Shown here piece after piece: positions 55,417 through 64,000 of a DNA stretch of 64,000 bases (positions within the stretch are counted from its first letter, which is position 1; each line of letters starts with the position of its first letter). The position numbers and the translations under genes were made by a program. Source of the stretch: Ascaphus truei (lineage: Eukaryota; Chordata; Amphibia; Anura; Ascaphidae); assembly GCA_036426205.1 (NCBI GenBank), contig CM071568.1, forward strand, positions 53,245,146 through 53,309,145. The letters run 5' to 3'. The notes beneath the pieces were generated by a model. The model was given only the letters and a program-made list of their open reading frames with translations. It ran no database searches and was not told where the DNA came from.

Positions 55417-57684
55417 CTGCGGCAGCTTTTATTTTAAAACTTCTCGGGGGCGGGGGTAGCGGTTGCATTTTCTAAATTCCACGCGCTTCACCGAATTCAT
55501 GCCGCAGTTATGCTGCCCAGCACCCGGCTGACCCGCGGTTGATCTGTTTAATTATAATGGTTTGGATTTAATTGGGGGGCAATTCTTCGCGTATCCGCCA
55601 GGTAGCAGATAATCATGAATTGTAATGAATTCTAAAGTGCTACAGTAATGTATCTACTTGCAGGTTTTTAAAAAAAACCCCACAGTGGTCCATTGTGAAT
55701 TTACCTTGGTACTGAAGAAGTTACAATACTGTATCAATTTAGGCGTTTCATAATAAAAACTAGAATCACTGTGTTTTTTTTCCTAACTGTACAGGATTTC
55801 TCTTGTCCTGCAATGAGTACACAACCGCCGCAGTCCGTGTGCAAAAAGCCCGACATAACGTACGCTTATTTAATATGGTCCACAATTAATGCTGCAGGTG
55901 ATAATATGGCCACAGTTGGTCAAATTTATCAATATTTTATCGAAAAATGTTGACTTTTACAAATTTGCACCAGATGCTCGTGTGTGGAAGCATGCAATAA
56001 GGAAAATGTTATGTATCGATCCTTGTTTTTTTTCGTATTGCTCCTGCACCCGGAGATAGAGGAGGAGGGTATTGGTGTGTTGCGCCAGATTTTTCCAGTA
56101 TCTTTGATCATGGAGACTTCAAAAGGCGAAAGGTCATGGTAAAACCAACTAAGATTCGTCAGTCCCAGGCCAGGAATGGAACAGCGCCAGCACCAGCACC
56201 GGCTTACATTAACGGTCCGATTGTCAGTGAAAACCTGGTGACCGGCAACCCTTGCTATCTGTCCCCGCCTGGATACCTGCCGTCTGAGCAAGATTTCACA
56301 TACAGATACCAGCAAACTTGCATGTACCAAAAAGATTTCCAGCTTCATCAGCTCTCAACTACAGGTGTAGCAGGCCCGCTGTCGCCTGTCACCTACGTGT
56401 ATAATCAAGAATACGGGACTGGTGGCACTGGCTCGAGGGTACAGTACAGCTGCCATATTTTATTCTGTTTTTAAAATATCAATACATTATGCGCACAGTC
56501 AAGTGATTAGTTACTGCAGATCGGTCCGTTCTCCTGTAATCAATCGTTATGCTTATGGATATTTACAATCTCTTATTTTAGTCACAATTCGAGAAAATGT
56601 ACAGTACAGTATTCCAGCAATATCATTGGCTGAGCAGCTTCTACATTAGATATGGATCAATTGGTGGACAGCTAGGCGCATATGCGTACTGTATGTCTCA
56701 TTGTAACCTTGTTGAAATGCATATACGTGTCATCACATTAAGGCGCATGCGTGTATGTGAACAAGTGACGCTCCGAGAAAATTATTGTGGGGACTGACTG
56801 AGGGGGTTGAAAAATATTCGACTTTGTTTTATTTTTTTGTACTTTGTTTTTATTTTTCCTCAGAAAATAAATTTTGTCATCAAGCGGAGAATGGCAAATG
56901 GAGGGATTTTGATGGATAATATCGTTTTTAGTAACGTTGTTGTTGTTGTTGTAAATAAGAAGTAGAAATACTTTAGCCTTGTGTGTGTGCGGGGGTGAGG
57001 GGGAGAGCGCTGTATGATGGATTATCAGTTCAAAGAAATATTTTCAACAGGTCATCATAATGTTTAATGCGCAGAAATGTGATACTGTAACACGCCTATG
57101 CGTTTCAACAATGTTCCAAGGAGACATACACGCATGCGCATAAAATAAAAACAGTATGAAAAGAAGAGCAATCCTAGCGAAAGTATTGATTAATAAATAA
57201 TACATACAGTATAGAAATGTGATGACACGCATACAGTATTCGCATGAGCGGGATAATCCGGGATAAAAATATTTTATATTCGGAAGAAGACGCAACGTTA
57301 TATTTTTGTAATACTGTACTTCTTTTCCCTTTAGTATCCTGTATACAGTACAGTACTGTACAGTATGTGTCCTCATATTTTTTATGTGTATGGCTAAGGA
57401 GCCCCATACTACTGTATACATACTACTGTATACAGTATTAACAGTATACAGAAATGTAAGGCTGTAGGTTGAATTGCTATTAGACTTTGAAGACAACATC
57501 TCGCGATCGCCTACTTGAGTTTCTAGACGGTATTGCAGACAATGCTAAAATACCGATGCAAACATATCGAAACACCGATCGGAAAAAAAAAGTACATTTC
57601 TAAACAGTTGGAAAACAGATCGGGTCTGGCTGCAATTATCAGAACGGCTCGGCTTCGGCCGCTTTAGAATAAAGGCTGGCGCAG
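55417..57684 (+). mobile_element. Forkhead-carrying mobile unit, copy 2, inside the PEX19 retrocopy
   Basis: Ends: CTGCGGCAGCTTTTATTTTA (plus, 55,417) and, on the minus strand from 57,684, CTGCGCCAGCCTTTATTCTA. These form inverted terminal repeats of about 25 bp with a few mismatches. PEX19 codons stop at one side (YHEK) and resume at the other (QQYVIGK), so the boundaries are independently marked. A target duplication is not clear. The interior holds the forkhead-like exon, a downstream segment shared with copy 1 and AT-rich sequence. No transposase is seen, so movement would depend on another element. Confidence 0.65.
55775..56440 (+). pseudogene. Forkhead (winged-helix)-like gene exon, frameshifted
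   Basis: After an acceptor-like CCTAACTGTACAG (ending 55,793) an ATG at 55,813 opens MSTQPPQSVCKKPDITYAYL, then INAAGDNMATVGQIYQYF. A frameshift at about 55,950 is followed by DFYKFAPDARVWKHAIRKML (helix 3 region) and CIDPCFF. A second shift at about 56,050 leads to RGGGYWCVAPDFSSIFDHGD and FKRRK. The order KP-x-Y-LI, QIYxF, W-K-IR--L---CF, G-YW--PD, F--G-FKRRK is the forkhead domain signature (about 100 residues). A Pro/Ala-rich C-terminus follows (NGTAPAPAPAYINGP...LSPVTYVYNQEYG) up to a donor-like GGTACAG at 56,439. Class unknown; the domain is divergent. Copy 1 lies inverted at 34,020-34,640. Confidence 0.7.
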
Positions 57685-58319
57685 CTATAGCTCTTCTCAT
57701 GGTACTTGCGGTAGTCATGAGCAGGGAGGGTGTCCCCATGGGTCCGCAGCCACTCTGAGTACTTGTCTGTGATCTCTTTGAGCTATGGGTTCAGCACTTT
57801 CTTGGAGAGCAGGTTCTGCATGATGTTCTGCATGAGAGTTAGGATGTTCCCTACTGCGTTTCCCTCGTCCATTCCCATACCCTCCATCTCCTTGGCCAGT
57901 TCTTCCTCTGATAAACTGGAGTTCTGTAAATCATCAGCATTTTTCGCCAGACCCGTGAGCGTCTCTTTCAAACAGGACGTAAACTCTTGCTGGGATGGTT
58001 CGTCACTTCCAACTTTGCCCGCGGCTTCCGACAGCTTCTGAAACTGCTCCACCAAGTGAGGTTCCTCCTCTGCCAGCTCCTTCATGGCCTTGTCAAACTC
58101 CTCCATGGCCTGGGCTGCCAGTTCACTATTAAACAGCTCCTGGAAAAACTTCTCCTAGGATGTGAAGAGGGCATCCTTAGCAGCATCTCCTGGAGTCTTC
58201 TCAGAGGAGGTGGGGTCTTTAGCTGCAACGTCTAAGGCAGGAGGGTGGTGCTTGGTCTTTTCAAAATCATCAAATACGCTGTCCAGCAGTGCATTCAGCT
58301 CCTTGTCCTCTGCCATCTT

Positions 58320-58860
58320 TACTCCTTCCCACCCCCTTTCCCAGTTTTTTTAAACTAAAATGTTATTGACTTTTTTATGGGAAAATAAAATGAGAGAGAG
58401 AAGGGGGGTACAGAAATTAAAAAAAGAAAGGGGAGAGTTCGGGAGGGGGAGGGTCAAGGACACAATGTAATGCAGAGTAAGCAGAACACCCAGTTTACAC
58501 CCCTATAATGATCGGCTCACTGGTATTGAACAGGGGTGTTCACGGACACTGGGTGGTCAATTATGATCTTCGCAGGACCCCTGGTACCAGTCAGATTTGA
58601 ACAAGAAACACCATTAGGAGTGATTGCTTTTTTAAGGGGAATAATATCAGTACAGTTGGTAAGAAATGTTAAACCAAATAAGTTTTCAGAAACCTTTCTT
58701 CATGGCAACCATAGTCATTATTTGAATTAGTGAGAAGTCACATCCCTACTAAGATAAGTTCTATTGAACATCTTTTAGACAAAAAATATACTGTAGCAAT
58801 GATAAAATCTAACTGGGAAATATTACAATGCAATCTGTTTATTTTTATATTTTCAACAAA
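58320..58860. other. No recognisable feature
   Basis: Purine-rich patch at 58,390-58,450, otherwise AT-rich. May include the retrocopy's 5' flank. Confidence 0.4.
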
Positions 58861-58864
58861 AGAC

Positions 58865-59035
58865 AGGTGACTGACTGCCTGGGAGGGTGACTGACTGCTT
58901 TGACTGACTGCCTGCATGGGTGACTGCCTGCCTGGGTGGGTGACAGACTGGCTGGGTGGGTGACTGACTGACTGCCTGGGTGACTAACAGCCTGGGTGGG
59001 TGGGTGACTGGCTGACTCAGAGAGTGCACAAGCGC
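58865..59035. repeat. Second TGACTGACTGCCTGGG array
   Basis: Same unit and same orientation as 984-1,645 but only about 170 bp long. It runs directly into the Gypsy-like protease fragment. Confidence 0.93.
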
Positions 59036-59424
59036 CCAAAAACGATGAACCCTCATCATCAGACACTTACAGTCGCCTAGGACCGGCTGCCATCATCCGT
59101 GTACTCGTGGACAGCATATACGCATCGGCTTTGCTGGACACTGGGTCCCAAGTGACCATTATATACCGGCCGTTCTATGACCAATACCTTAAACATCTAC
59201 CCCTACAGTAGGCCAACAAGATGAAACTGTGGGGCCTCAGTAATGTGGATTACCCCATCGACGGCGGGGTGCAGGTTCGGCTGGAAATACCCCAGCTGAA
59301 CACCGGCAAGTCCCACACCATGGATGTGGAGGTGCTAATATGCCCTGAGCCTCGGGAACACCCTTCAACTTCGGGGGCTCAACCCTGCCCGCCTAATGCA
59401 GGAAGCGGCTGTCGACCAAGTTAG
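59008..59424 (+). pseudogene. Gypsy-like gag-pol fragment with aspartic protease
   Basis: One frame reads ADSESAQAPKNDEPSSSDTY, then GPAAIIRVLVDS and LLDTGSQVTIIYRPFYDQYL, where DTGS is the retroelement aspartic protease active site. A TAG at 59,209-59,211 is followed in the same frame by KLWGLSNVDYPIDGGVQV, MDVEVLICPEP. DTGSQ with a following hydrophobic strand and a VEVLI-type segment fits LTR-retrotransposon protease. The frame is lost after about 59,424, and no reverse transcriptase follows before the Penelope-like element. Confidence 0.7.
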
Positions 59425-59639
59425 TGGAACGAAGGGAAGTATTCTCCACTAGCAAAATGGATGTGTGCTGCAGCCGAAACGCCAAGCACCCCAGCGACAT
59501 GGTTGCGATACTCATGCGAGAAGTGAACAAATTTGAAATCAACAATAATCTACTCTATCAGGTGGTGCAGTACCATAGAATTGGTGGATTGGTCAGCGCA
59601 CGGGTTTTTCGCTCACAGGATGAAAAGAGAAAATGAGGG

Positions 59640-60435
59640 ACACGTGATTAGTGTCAAGCCATACAAAACATTTAACCAGTAGTATAATGTGGTTGTTTAA
59701 TAAAAAATGAATAAAAAATGCTTAGATAAAAAAATGCTTGGATAAAAAATCTTTTAAAACACTTTGTTAAAAGACTGAATTGGGGCTTGGATGCAGATGT
59801 CTAAGTAAAAATACTTCAATGGAAAAAAGGTTTCTGTGGTTGGTGGTGGTGTGAGGGATGGGACATAGAAAATGTAAAAATAAAAATATATATAGAGGGA
59901 CTGTGGGGGCCGGTGATTGGCGCGCTTGTGTGCAGCCTGCTGCCAAACAGGAAAAGGGATGCTGCTTGTGCAGTAAAAAACAGTAAAAAACAGCCTGCTA
60001 TCTGGCAAAAGTGGTGATGCTTGTTTGGCAGTAATCGTTATATTTGAGTGTTTGCCAGAAGCAGTGGTTTCCTCCTCCTTCTGCTGGAGGTGGTATGCGG
60101 TGCTGGTAAATGAAGTAAAACGGAGTTTTCTGGTGTAGGGGTGACTGCCTACTCCTCCTTATGGAGGTGGTATGTAAGTGGCTTCTCTCCCGGGTGCCCG
60201 ATTCAAAGAAAAAAGGGCCGAGACCGGTGAGTGGGTTAAGGTGAGTTTATTAAGTAATATACAGCAGAAAGGATATAAACACTTACAATACAGCTTTGGC
60301 AATAGCCCAGCTGCAGCCTGATCGTCCGATGGCGCTCCTCCGACCGGTGTATCCCCCGTGACCGCGTCCAATGGCGGGAACCGGAAGGGGAGGGCTTACC
60401 GGATGTCAACAGGCTGGCTGGGTCCTTCAGGTAAT
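59640..60435 (-). other. Probable 3'/terminal region of the Penelope-like element
   Basis: Contains a duplicated CTCCTCCTT...GGAGGTGGTATG block (60,070-60,100 and 60,150-60,177). Non-coding. Assigned to the element by position, between the ribozyme and unrelated sequence; the exact end is not seen. Confidence 0.4.
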
Positions 60436-60440
60436 GGGCT

Positions 60441-60491
60441 CCGGCAGGGAACTACGCGTTTCGCAGTGATGCTTCATCAGGTTCCTGCCGG
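60441..60491 (-). ncRNA. Complete type I hammerhead ribozyme (motif N)
   Basis: Minus strand: stem I CCGGCAGGAAC pairs with GTTCC(C)TGCCGG, 11 bp with one bulged C. Core CTGATGA exact, stem II GCA/TGC with loop TCAC, then GAA, the palindrome ACGCGT, and A at the cleavage position (60,453). Every conserved core nucleotide is present. The minimal stem III suggests dimer-assisted cleavage. It lies about 1.1 kb downstream of the Penelope-like ORF on the same strand, matching the known placement of hammerheads in the terminal pLTR repeats of such elements. Confidence 0.88.
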
Positions 60492-60508
60492 ATGCCCTGG
60501 ATCTTCCC

Positions 60509-60516
60509 TTTTTATA
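60509..60516 (-). promoter_or_regulatory. TATA-like box upstream of ribozyme N
   Basis: The minus strand reads CCTATAAAAAGGG, placed about 20 nt before the ribozyme's stem I. A promoter just ahead of the hammerhead would fit a terminal repeat that starts transcription. Position and motif only. Confidence 0.4.
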
Positions 60517-60519
60517 GGT

Positions 60520-61620
60520 CAAAGAAGCTGGTTAATTGATTGATTACAATCACTTGGTGTTCCATATAATTACGGTATTAAAACAGCTTATACATCAATT
60601 GGTGGTCTTTTTTGTTTTGTACATTGATTGTAATGAGCGAATGGGGGAAAAGAGGTAAATGCAATAAAGATACAAAGTTTACACAGTTATGTAAAATGGG
60701 TCAAACAGTTAATTGTTTACATGTGGTGTCACTCCTTCATATAGGATTGCCTGGAGCTTAATTTTTCACATGTGAGTGTGCAATTAGGCACTCAAGAAAA
60801 ATAAAAAATGTAAAATACAAAATGCTCATAAAACAGTACATACTTCTTTATACAAGTTCATAAAAATGGGTGCTATGACATAGTTACTTTGTACTAAAGC
60901 CTTGTATTCGAATCCTCATATGGATATACATAGCTTTGTACTATGCTGGTAGGTGGTTTAGTAGTTAAGGGGATATGCGGTAAAAAGATATAAATATAAT
61001 TTAATATGGAATGAAGAAATTTGTCGGAGTGCATGTATGGTGAATGAATCACATCATACGTCTCTTCATTAAAAATAAAATGCTTAATGGCTTTATATAA
61101 AACATGAAAAAAATGTGAAGAAAATGTATGCTAAAAAATGTGTAAAAATTAGGGTTAAAATATATGACATCAGAATTGTGTGTTCTCGGGGTTCAATAGG
61201 AAATAGGAATTTCAGGGATGTCTTTAGAGTGTATGACTTGTATTCCACTCATTAAAGACTTAAAGACTTAAAATACCTGGGTGTTCATGTATGTGGCGTG
61301 TCGGGGATTCGAATCCAGGGTCACAATTATTAGTCACTCAATATCTGTGTGCTTAGTGGGTTAGGCTACACAGATGCTGATATTACAGTGCAAATTTGGT
61401 GGTACATTGCGAGGTGAGTTGTCACAAGTAGATCCTCATAGTTGCGCCGGTACTAGTGCAAAAAGGGGGGAAGAGAAAAATAGAAAGAGAGAAGGGAATT
61501 GGGGTATTGGAGGGGGAGGGAAGAGGGAGAAGGAAGGAGAATGGAGGATAAGGTGGAGAGAGGGGGGGGAGAAAAGGAGAGAAAACATGATTAGTACTGT
61601 GTATCTTGAATGAACGCAAT
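60520..61620 (-). other. Penelope-like element 3' non-coding region
   Basis: AT-rich sequence between ORF stop and ribozyme, with a purine-rich tract at 61,466-61,585 (GGAGGGGGAGGGAAGAGGGA). No further gene. Confidence 0.5.
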
Positions 61621-61622
61621 CT

Positions 61623-64000
61623 TTACTCTAAAAATGCCCCAATATCTATATCAATGTTGAGTCCTAGGGGTGCTAGCGTTTTCAATTTGTAGATCCACAG
61701 AGTTTCCTTCTTGGCTAGTTTGGTTAGTCTATCGCCTCCTCGCCAGAGGGGTGGGATCTGTTCTATGGCTCTATAGGTGAGGCCGGAGGGGTCTCCTTGG
61801 TGTTTTATTGAAAAATGTTTGGACACGCTATGGGTCATTAGCTGCCGTCGAATGTTCCCAATATGCTCTAGTATTCGAACTTTTAAGGGTCGGCTGGTAC
61901 GTCCGACATACTGTAGTCCACAGGGGCAGTTTAATAGATAAACTACGTGATCACTCTTGCAGTTGATGAACTGTGCAGTCTTAAATTGTTCACCTGTTAC
62001 TCTCGATGAGAAATTTATTTTGTCGCAGGAGCCCTGTTTGCAAGCTTTGCAGGTGCTGCACTTGAAAAAACCTTTTGCTGTTGATAGCCAATTGCTATCC
62101 TTTTTTGAGTTGTCTGTTCTGAACAGACTAGGTGCTAGCTTGGTTTTTATATTATCGGCTCGTTTAAAAATAACCCTTGGTCTTTCCGGGAGGTAATTTT
62201 TGAGGGTGTCATCCCCTAGTAAAAGATGCCAGTGTTTGTTTAATATTTGTTGAATTTTGCCCGAGTCCTGGCTGTATTGGGTTAAGAATGGGGCATTGAA
62301 GTCTTCTCTTTTCTGTTTATTGGATGGTTTAAGGATGTCAGTTCTTTGCAGGAGGCCTGTTTTGTTAATGGATTCTTCCAGTGTGTTTTTATTGTACCCT
62401 TTATTAATGAACCTATCTTTTAGGATCCCTGCTTGCTCTCTAAAGACGTTATTGTCACTGCAATTTCGCTTAATTCGGCGGAATTGGCCTGGGGGTATGT
62501 TGGAAAGCCACTTTCTGTGGTGGCAGCTTGTTTTCAGTAGATAGTTATTGCAATCTACTTTCTTAAAGAATGTTTTTGTTTTGAGTGTGTTATTCTCAAC
62601 ATAGATGGTGAGATCTAAGAAGTCTACTGAGAATTTGTCTGTGCAAGCTGTGAATTTTAGATTTAGTTCGTTGGTGTTGATATATTCCAGAAAACGTTTC
62701 AGATCTATTTCGCTTCCCTTCCAGATGAAGAGGATGTCATCAATATATCTTCGCCATAGCGCTAGATCTGCGCTGAATTCGTGTGGGGACCAAATAGTGT
62801 CTTGTTCCCAGATATCCATAAAAAGATTAGCGTAGCTGGGTGCGAATTTTGTACCCATTGCCGTTCCGCATTTTTGGAGGAAATGTTTCCCGTCGAAGTT
62901 GAAGAGGTTATGTTTTAAAATGAAGTTAATACTTTCTAAGATAAATGTTTTTTGTTCTATGTGCATGTTCGGGTCGTTACTGAGTGTCCTATCTATAGCT
63001 GAGATGCCGTCTTCGTGGTTGATTGATGTGTATAGGGATGTCACATCGCATGTGCAAAGTATAAAGTCTGGGCTCCATGTTACTTGTTCTATCAGATTAA
63101 TAGTTTGTGTTGTGTCTCTAAGATATGACTTCATCTCCGCAACATAAGGTTGTAGGGAGATGTCTATGTATTCTGAGAGTCTTGAAGTGAGAGAGCCTAT
63201 CCCCGAGATGATAGGTCTACCTGGGGGCGCTGTCAGGCTTTTGTGTATTTTGGGTAGGAAGTAGAAGATTGGCATCACGGGGAATTTTACATTTAGATAT
63301 TGGTATTCTTTTTGATTAATAACCCCTAATGTTTTACCCTTGTCAATGTGATTTAAGTATTCTATGCAGAAGTTTTTGTGTGGGTTTGTTTTAAGGTTCT
63401 CATATGTCGTAGTGTCCGAAAGGATCCTGTCTGCTTCTTGTCTGTAGTTAGAGGTGTCCATGATGACTACTCCCCCCCCTTTGTCTGCCTGTTTAATCGT
63501 TATTGAATTATCTTCTTCTAGTTGTTTTAGCGCGTTCTTTTCTTTGAGTGTTAGGTTGTGTTTGATTTTACTTCGGTTATCTTTAGTCAGTTTGTCGAAG
63601 TCTTCCTGTATTTTTTGGTGGAATGTTTCTATATTATGGCTTTTAGCCCAGCTTGGGTAGAATTTGGATTTTTCTTTCAGGGATGTGTGTTTGAAATTAT
63701 CCTCTTCTAATACCGAGGGTGTACTATTGTTTGTGATTTCCCTACTTTGTGCATCTTTAGATAAGAAGAATTTTTTCAGTGTGAGTTGTCGTATGAATTT
63801 GTGGGCGTCTATGTAAAGGTTGAAACCACTTGCTGCAGCTGCTGGAGCAAAATTGAGGCCCTTTTGGATGAGACTACACTGTTCGGTATTTAGAGTCTTT
63901 TTACTCAGGTTGAATATATTACTATTGTCTATTGTGTTGCTGGTCCTTTTCTGCTGACTTCTTCCTCCCCGTTTTCCTCGTGTGGTCTTTTTTTGGCCCT
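61623..64000 (-). CDS. Penelope-like element polyprotein (RT + GIY-YIG endonuclease), 5' end beyond window
   Basis: The minus-strand frame is open from the window end to the stop at 61,623, about 792 codons without interruption. The methionine at 63,461 is internal, since upstream codons read LEEDNSITIKQADKGGGVVI. Order: basic N-part (RGKRGGR), GLNFAP (about 63,850), ADKGGG (about 63,470), FLPKIHKS, GRPIISGIG, CDVTSLYTSI with the first catalytic Asp, GTAMGTKFAPSYANLF, YIDDILF (YIDD at 62,736-62,747) and FLDLTI. A cysteine cluster CSTCKACKQGSC and the GIY-YIG endonuclease follow: VVYLLNCPCGLQYVGRTSRP (about 61,895-61,950) and an RILEH helix. The domain set and order define Penelope-like elements with an EN domain. 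Absence of any stop and the intact ribozyme downstream suggest a young copy. Confidence 0.92.
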   Translation of the reverse strand, partial: GQKKTTRGKRGGRSQQKRTSNTIDNSNIFNLSKKTLNTEQCSLIQKGLNFAPAAAASGFNLYIDAHKFIRQLTLKKFFLSKDAQSREITNNSTPSVLEEDNFKHTSLKEKSKFYPSWAKSHNIETFHQKIQEDFDKLTKDNRSKIKHNLTLKEKNALKQLEEDNSITIKQADKGGGVVIMDTSNYRQEADRILSDTTTYENLKTNPHKNFCIEYLNHIDKGKTLGVINQKEYQYLNVKFPVMPIFYFLPKIHKSLTAPPGRPIISGIGSLTSRLSEYIDISLQPYVAEMKSYLRDTTQTINLIEQVTWSPDFILCTCDVTSLYTSINHEDGISAIDRTLSNDPNMHIEQKTFILESINFILKHNLFNFDGKHFLQKCGTAMGTKFAPSYANLFMDIWEQDTIWSPHEFSADLALWRRYIDDILFIWKGSEIDLKRFLEYINTNELNLKFTACTDKFSVDFLDLTIYVENNTLKTKTFFKKVDCNNYLLKTSCHHRKWLSNIPPGQFRRIKRNCSDNNVFREQAGILKDRFINKGYNKNTLEESINKTGLLQRTDILKPSNKQKREDFNAPFLTQYSQDSGKIQQILNKHWHLLLGDDTLKNYLPERPRVIFKRADNIKTKLAPSLFRTDNSKKDSNWLSTAKGFFKCSTCKACKQGSCDKINFSSRVTGEQFKTAQFINCKSDHVVYLLNCPCGLQYVGRTSRPLKVRILEHIGNIRRQLMTHSVSKHFSIKHQGDPSGLTYRAIEQIPPLWRGGDRLTKLAKKETLWIYKLKTLAPLGLNIDIDIGAFLE

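Larger units (their letters stand above)
53460..58316 (-). pseudogene. PEX19: PEX19 processed pseudogene, split by an insertion
   Basis: PEX19 is the farnesylated cytosolic chaperone/receptor for peroxisomal membrane proteins. The minus strand reads from ATG at 58,316: MAEDKELNALLDSVFDDFEK, then FFQELFNSELA, HLVEQFQKLSEAAGKVGSDE, FTSCLKETLTGLAKNADDLQ and QNIMQNLLSKKVLNP up to about 57,692. After the 2.27-kb insertion it resumes at 55,419: QQYVIGKICKQFE, DLMQQLQDLGHPPKELAG, LNFDLDG and the CaaX farnesylation box CLIM with stop at 55,189. Helices that normally span several exons are contiguous, so it is a retrocopy. In-frame stops (about 58,157; about 57,783; about 55,344) kill it. About 283 codons remain, near the usual 299. 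The lower boundary assumes a long 3'UTR ending at T-runs near 53,460 and is inference. Confidence 0.9.

Noticed and set aside
57044..57499. 151-codon minus-strand frame in the forkhead unit
   Set aside because: AT-rich sequence with many Tyr/Cys/Leu codons, no domain, and a different strand from the forkhead exon.

Overview
This is repeat-rich vertebrate nuclear DNA, most likely from an amphibian (probably a frog). The evidence is the mix of mobile elements: Penelope-like retroelements with hammerhead-ribozyme motifs, a CR1-type LINE, an L1-type LINE tail, a Tc1/mariner copy with long terminal inverted repeats, Ngaro/DIRS-like tyrosine-recombinase elements, Gypsy-like LTR fragments and several hAT-like short elements. 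Coding remnants are broken by stops and frameshifts, splice-like signals occur, and long tandem arrays are present. I see no intact single-copy host gene. The only clear host-derived coding sequence is a dead, intronless PEX19 copy.

Layout. 0-5 kb: L1 ORF2 tail (-), a TGACTGACTGCCTGGG array, two hammerhead-like motifs, and two copies of an L2/MIR-like repeat. 5.4-11.8 kb: a foldback element split by a 4.6-kb CR1 LINE. 13.6-15.8 kb: a cluster of palindromic hammerhead-like repeats ending in a 100-bp near-perfect palindrome. 16.06-20.67 kb: a unit with direct repeats in the order A1-internal-B1-A2-B2, the plan of Ngaro/PAT elements. 22-25 kb: MITEs, another hammerhead-like motif and a foldback hAT-like unit. 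25.45-27.04 kb: a dead Tc1 transposon. 27.1-29.4 kb: a pyrimidine-rich satellite. 30.3-32.0 kb: an unassigned CpG-rich region with short open frames. 32.3-33.0 kb: an AATAAA-bearing tandem array and MITEs. 33.56-35.04 kb (-) and 55.42-57.68 kb (+): two copies of a mobile unit carrying a decayed forkhead-like DNA-binding domain. 38.6-40.6 kb: a head-to-head hammerhead pair and a Ngaro/DIRS reverse-transcriptase remnant. 41.6-43.8 kb: a two-exon Myb/SANT-like pseudogene (-). 45.1 kb: a solo LTR. 48.9-51.7 kb: a hAT element with perfect target duplication and two more hammerhead motifs. 53.5-58.3 kb: the PEX19 retropseudogene (-), split by the second forkhead unit. 59-59.4 kb: a Gypsy-like protease. 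60-64 kb: a Penelope-like element (-) whose ORF stays open to the window end, with a complete type I hammerhead ribozyme downstream.

Two observations stand out. First, about a dozen dispersed hammerhead-like motifs vary at core positions 3 and 8 as C-G, U.G or U-A, so the known 3-8 core pair is kept in every well-aligned copy. Second, an intron-containing forkhead-like gene appears to travel inside an inverted-repeat-bounded element that landed in the PEX19 retrocopy. All calls are from reading the sequence; no search was run.
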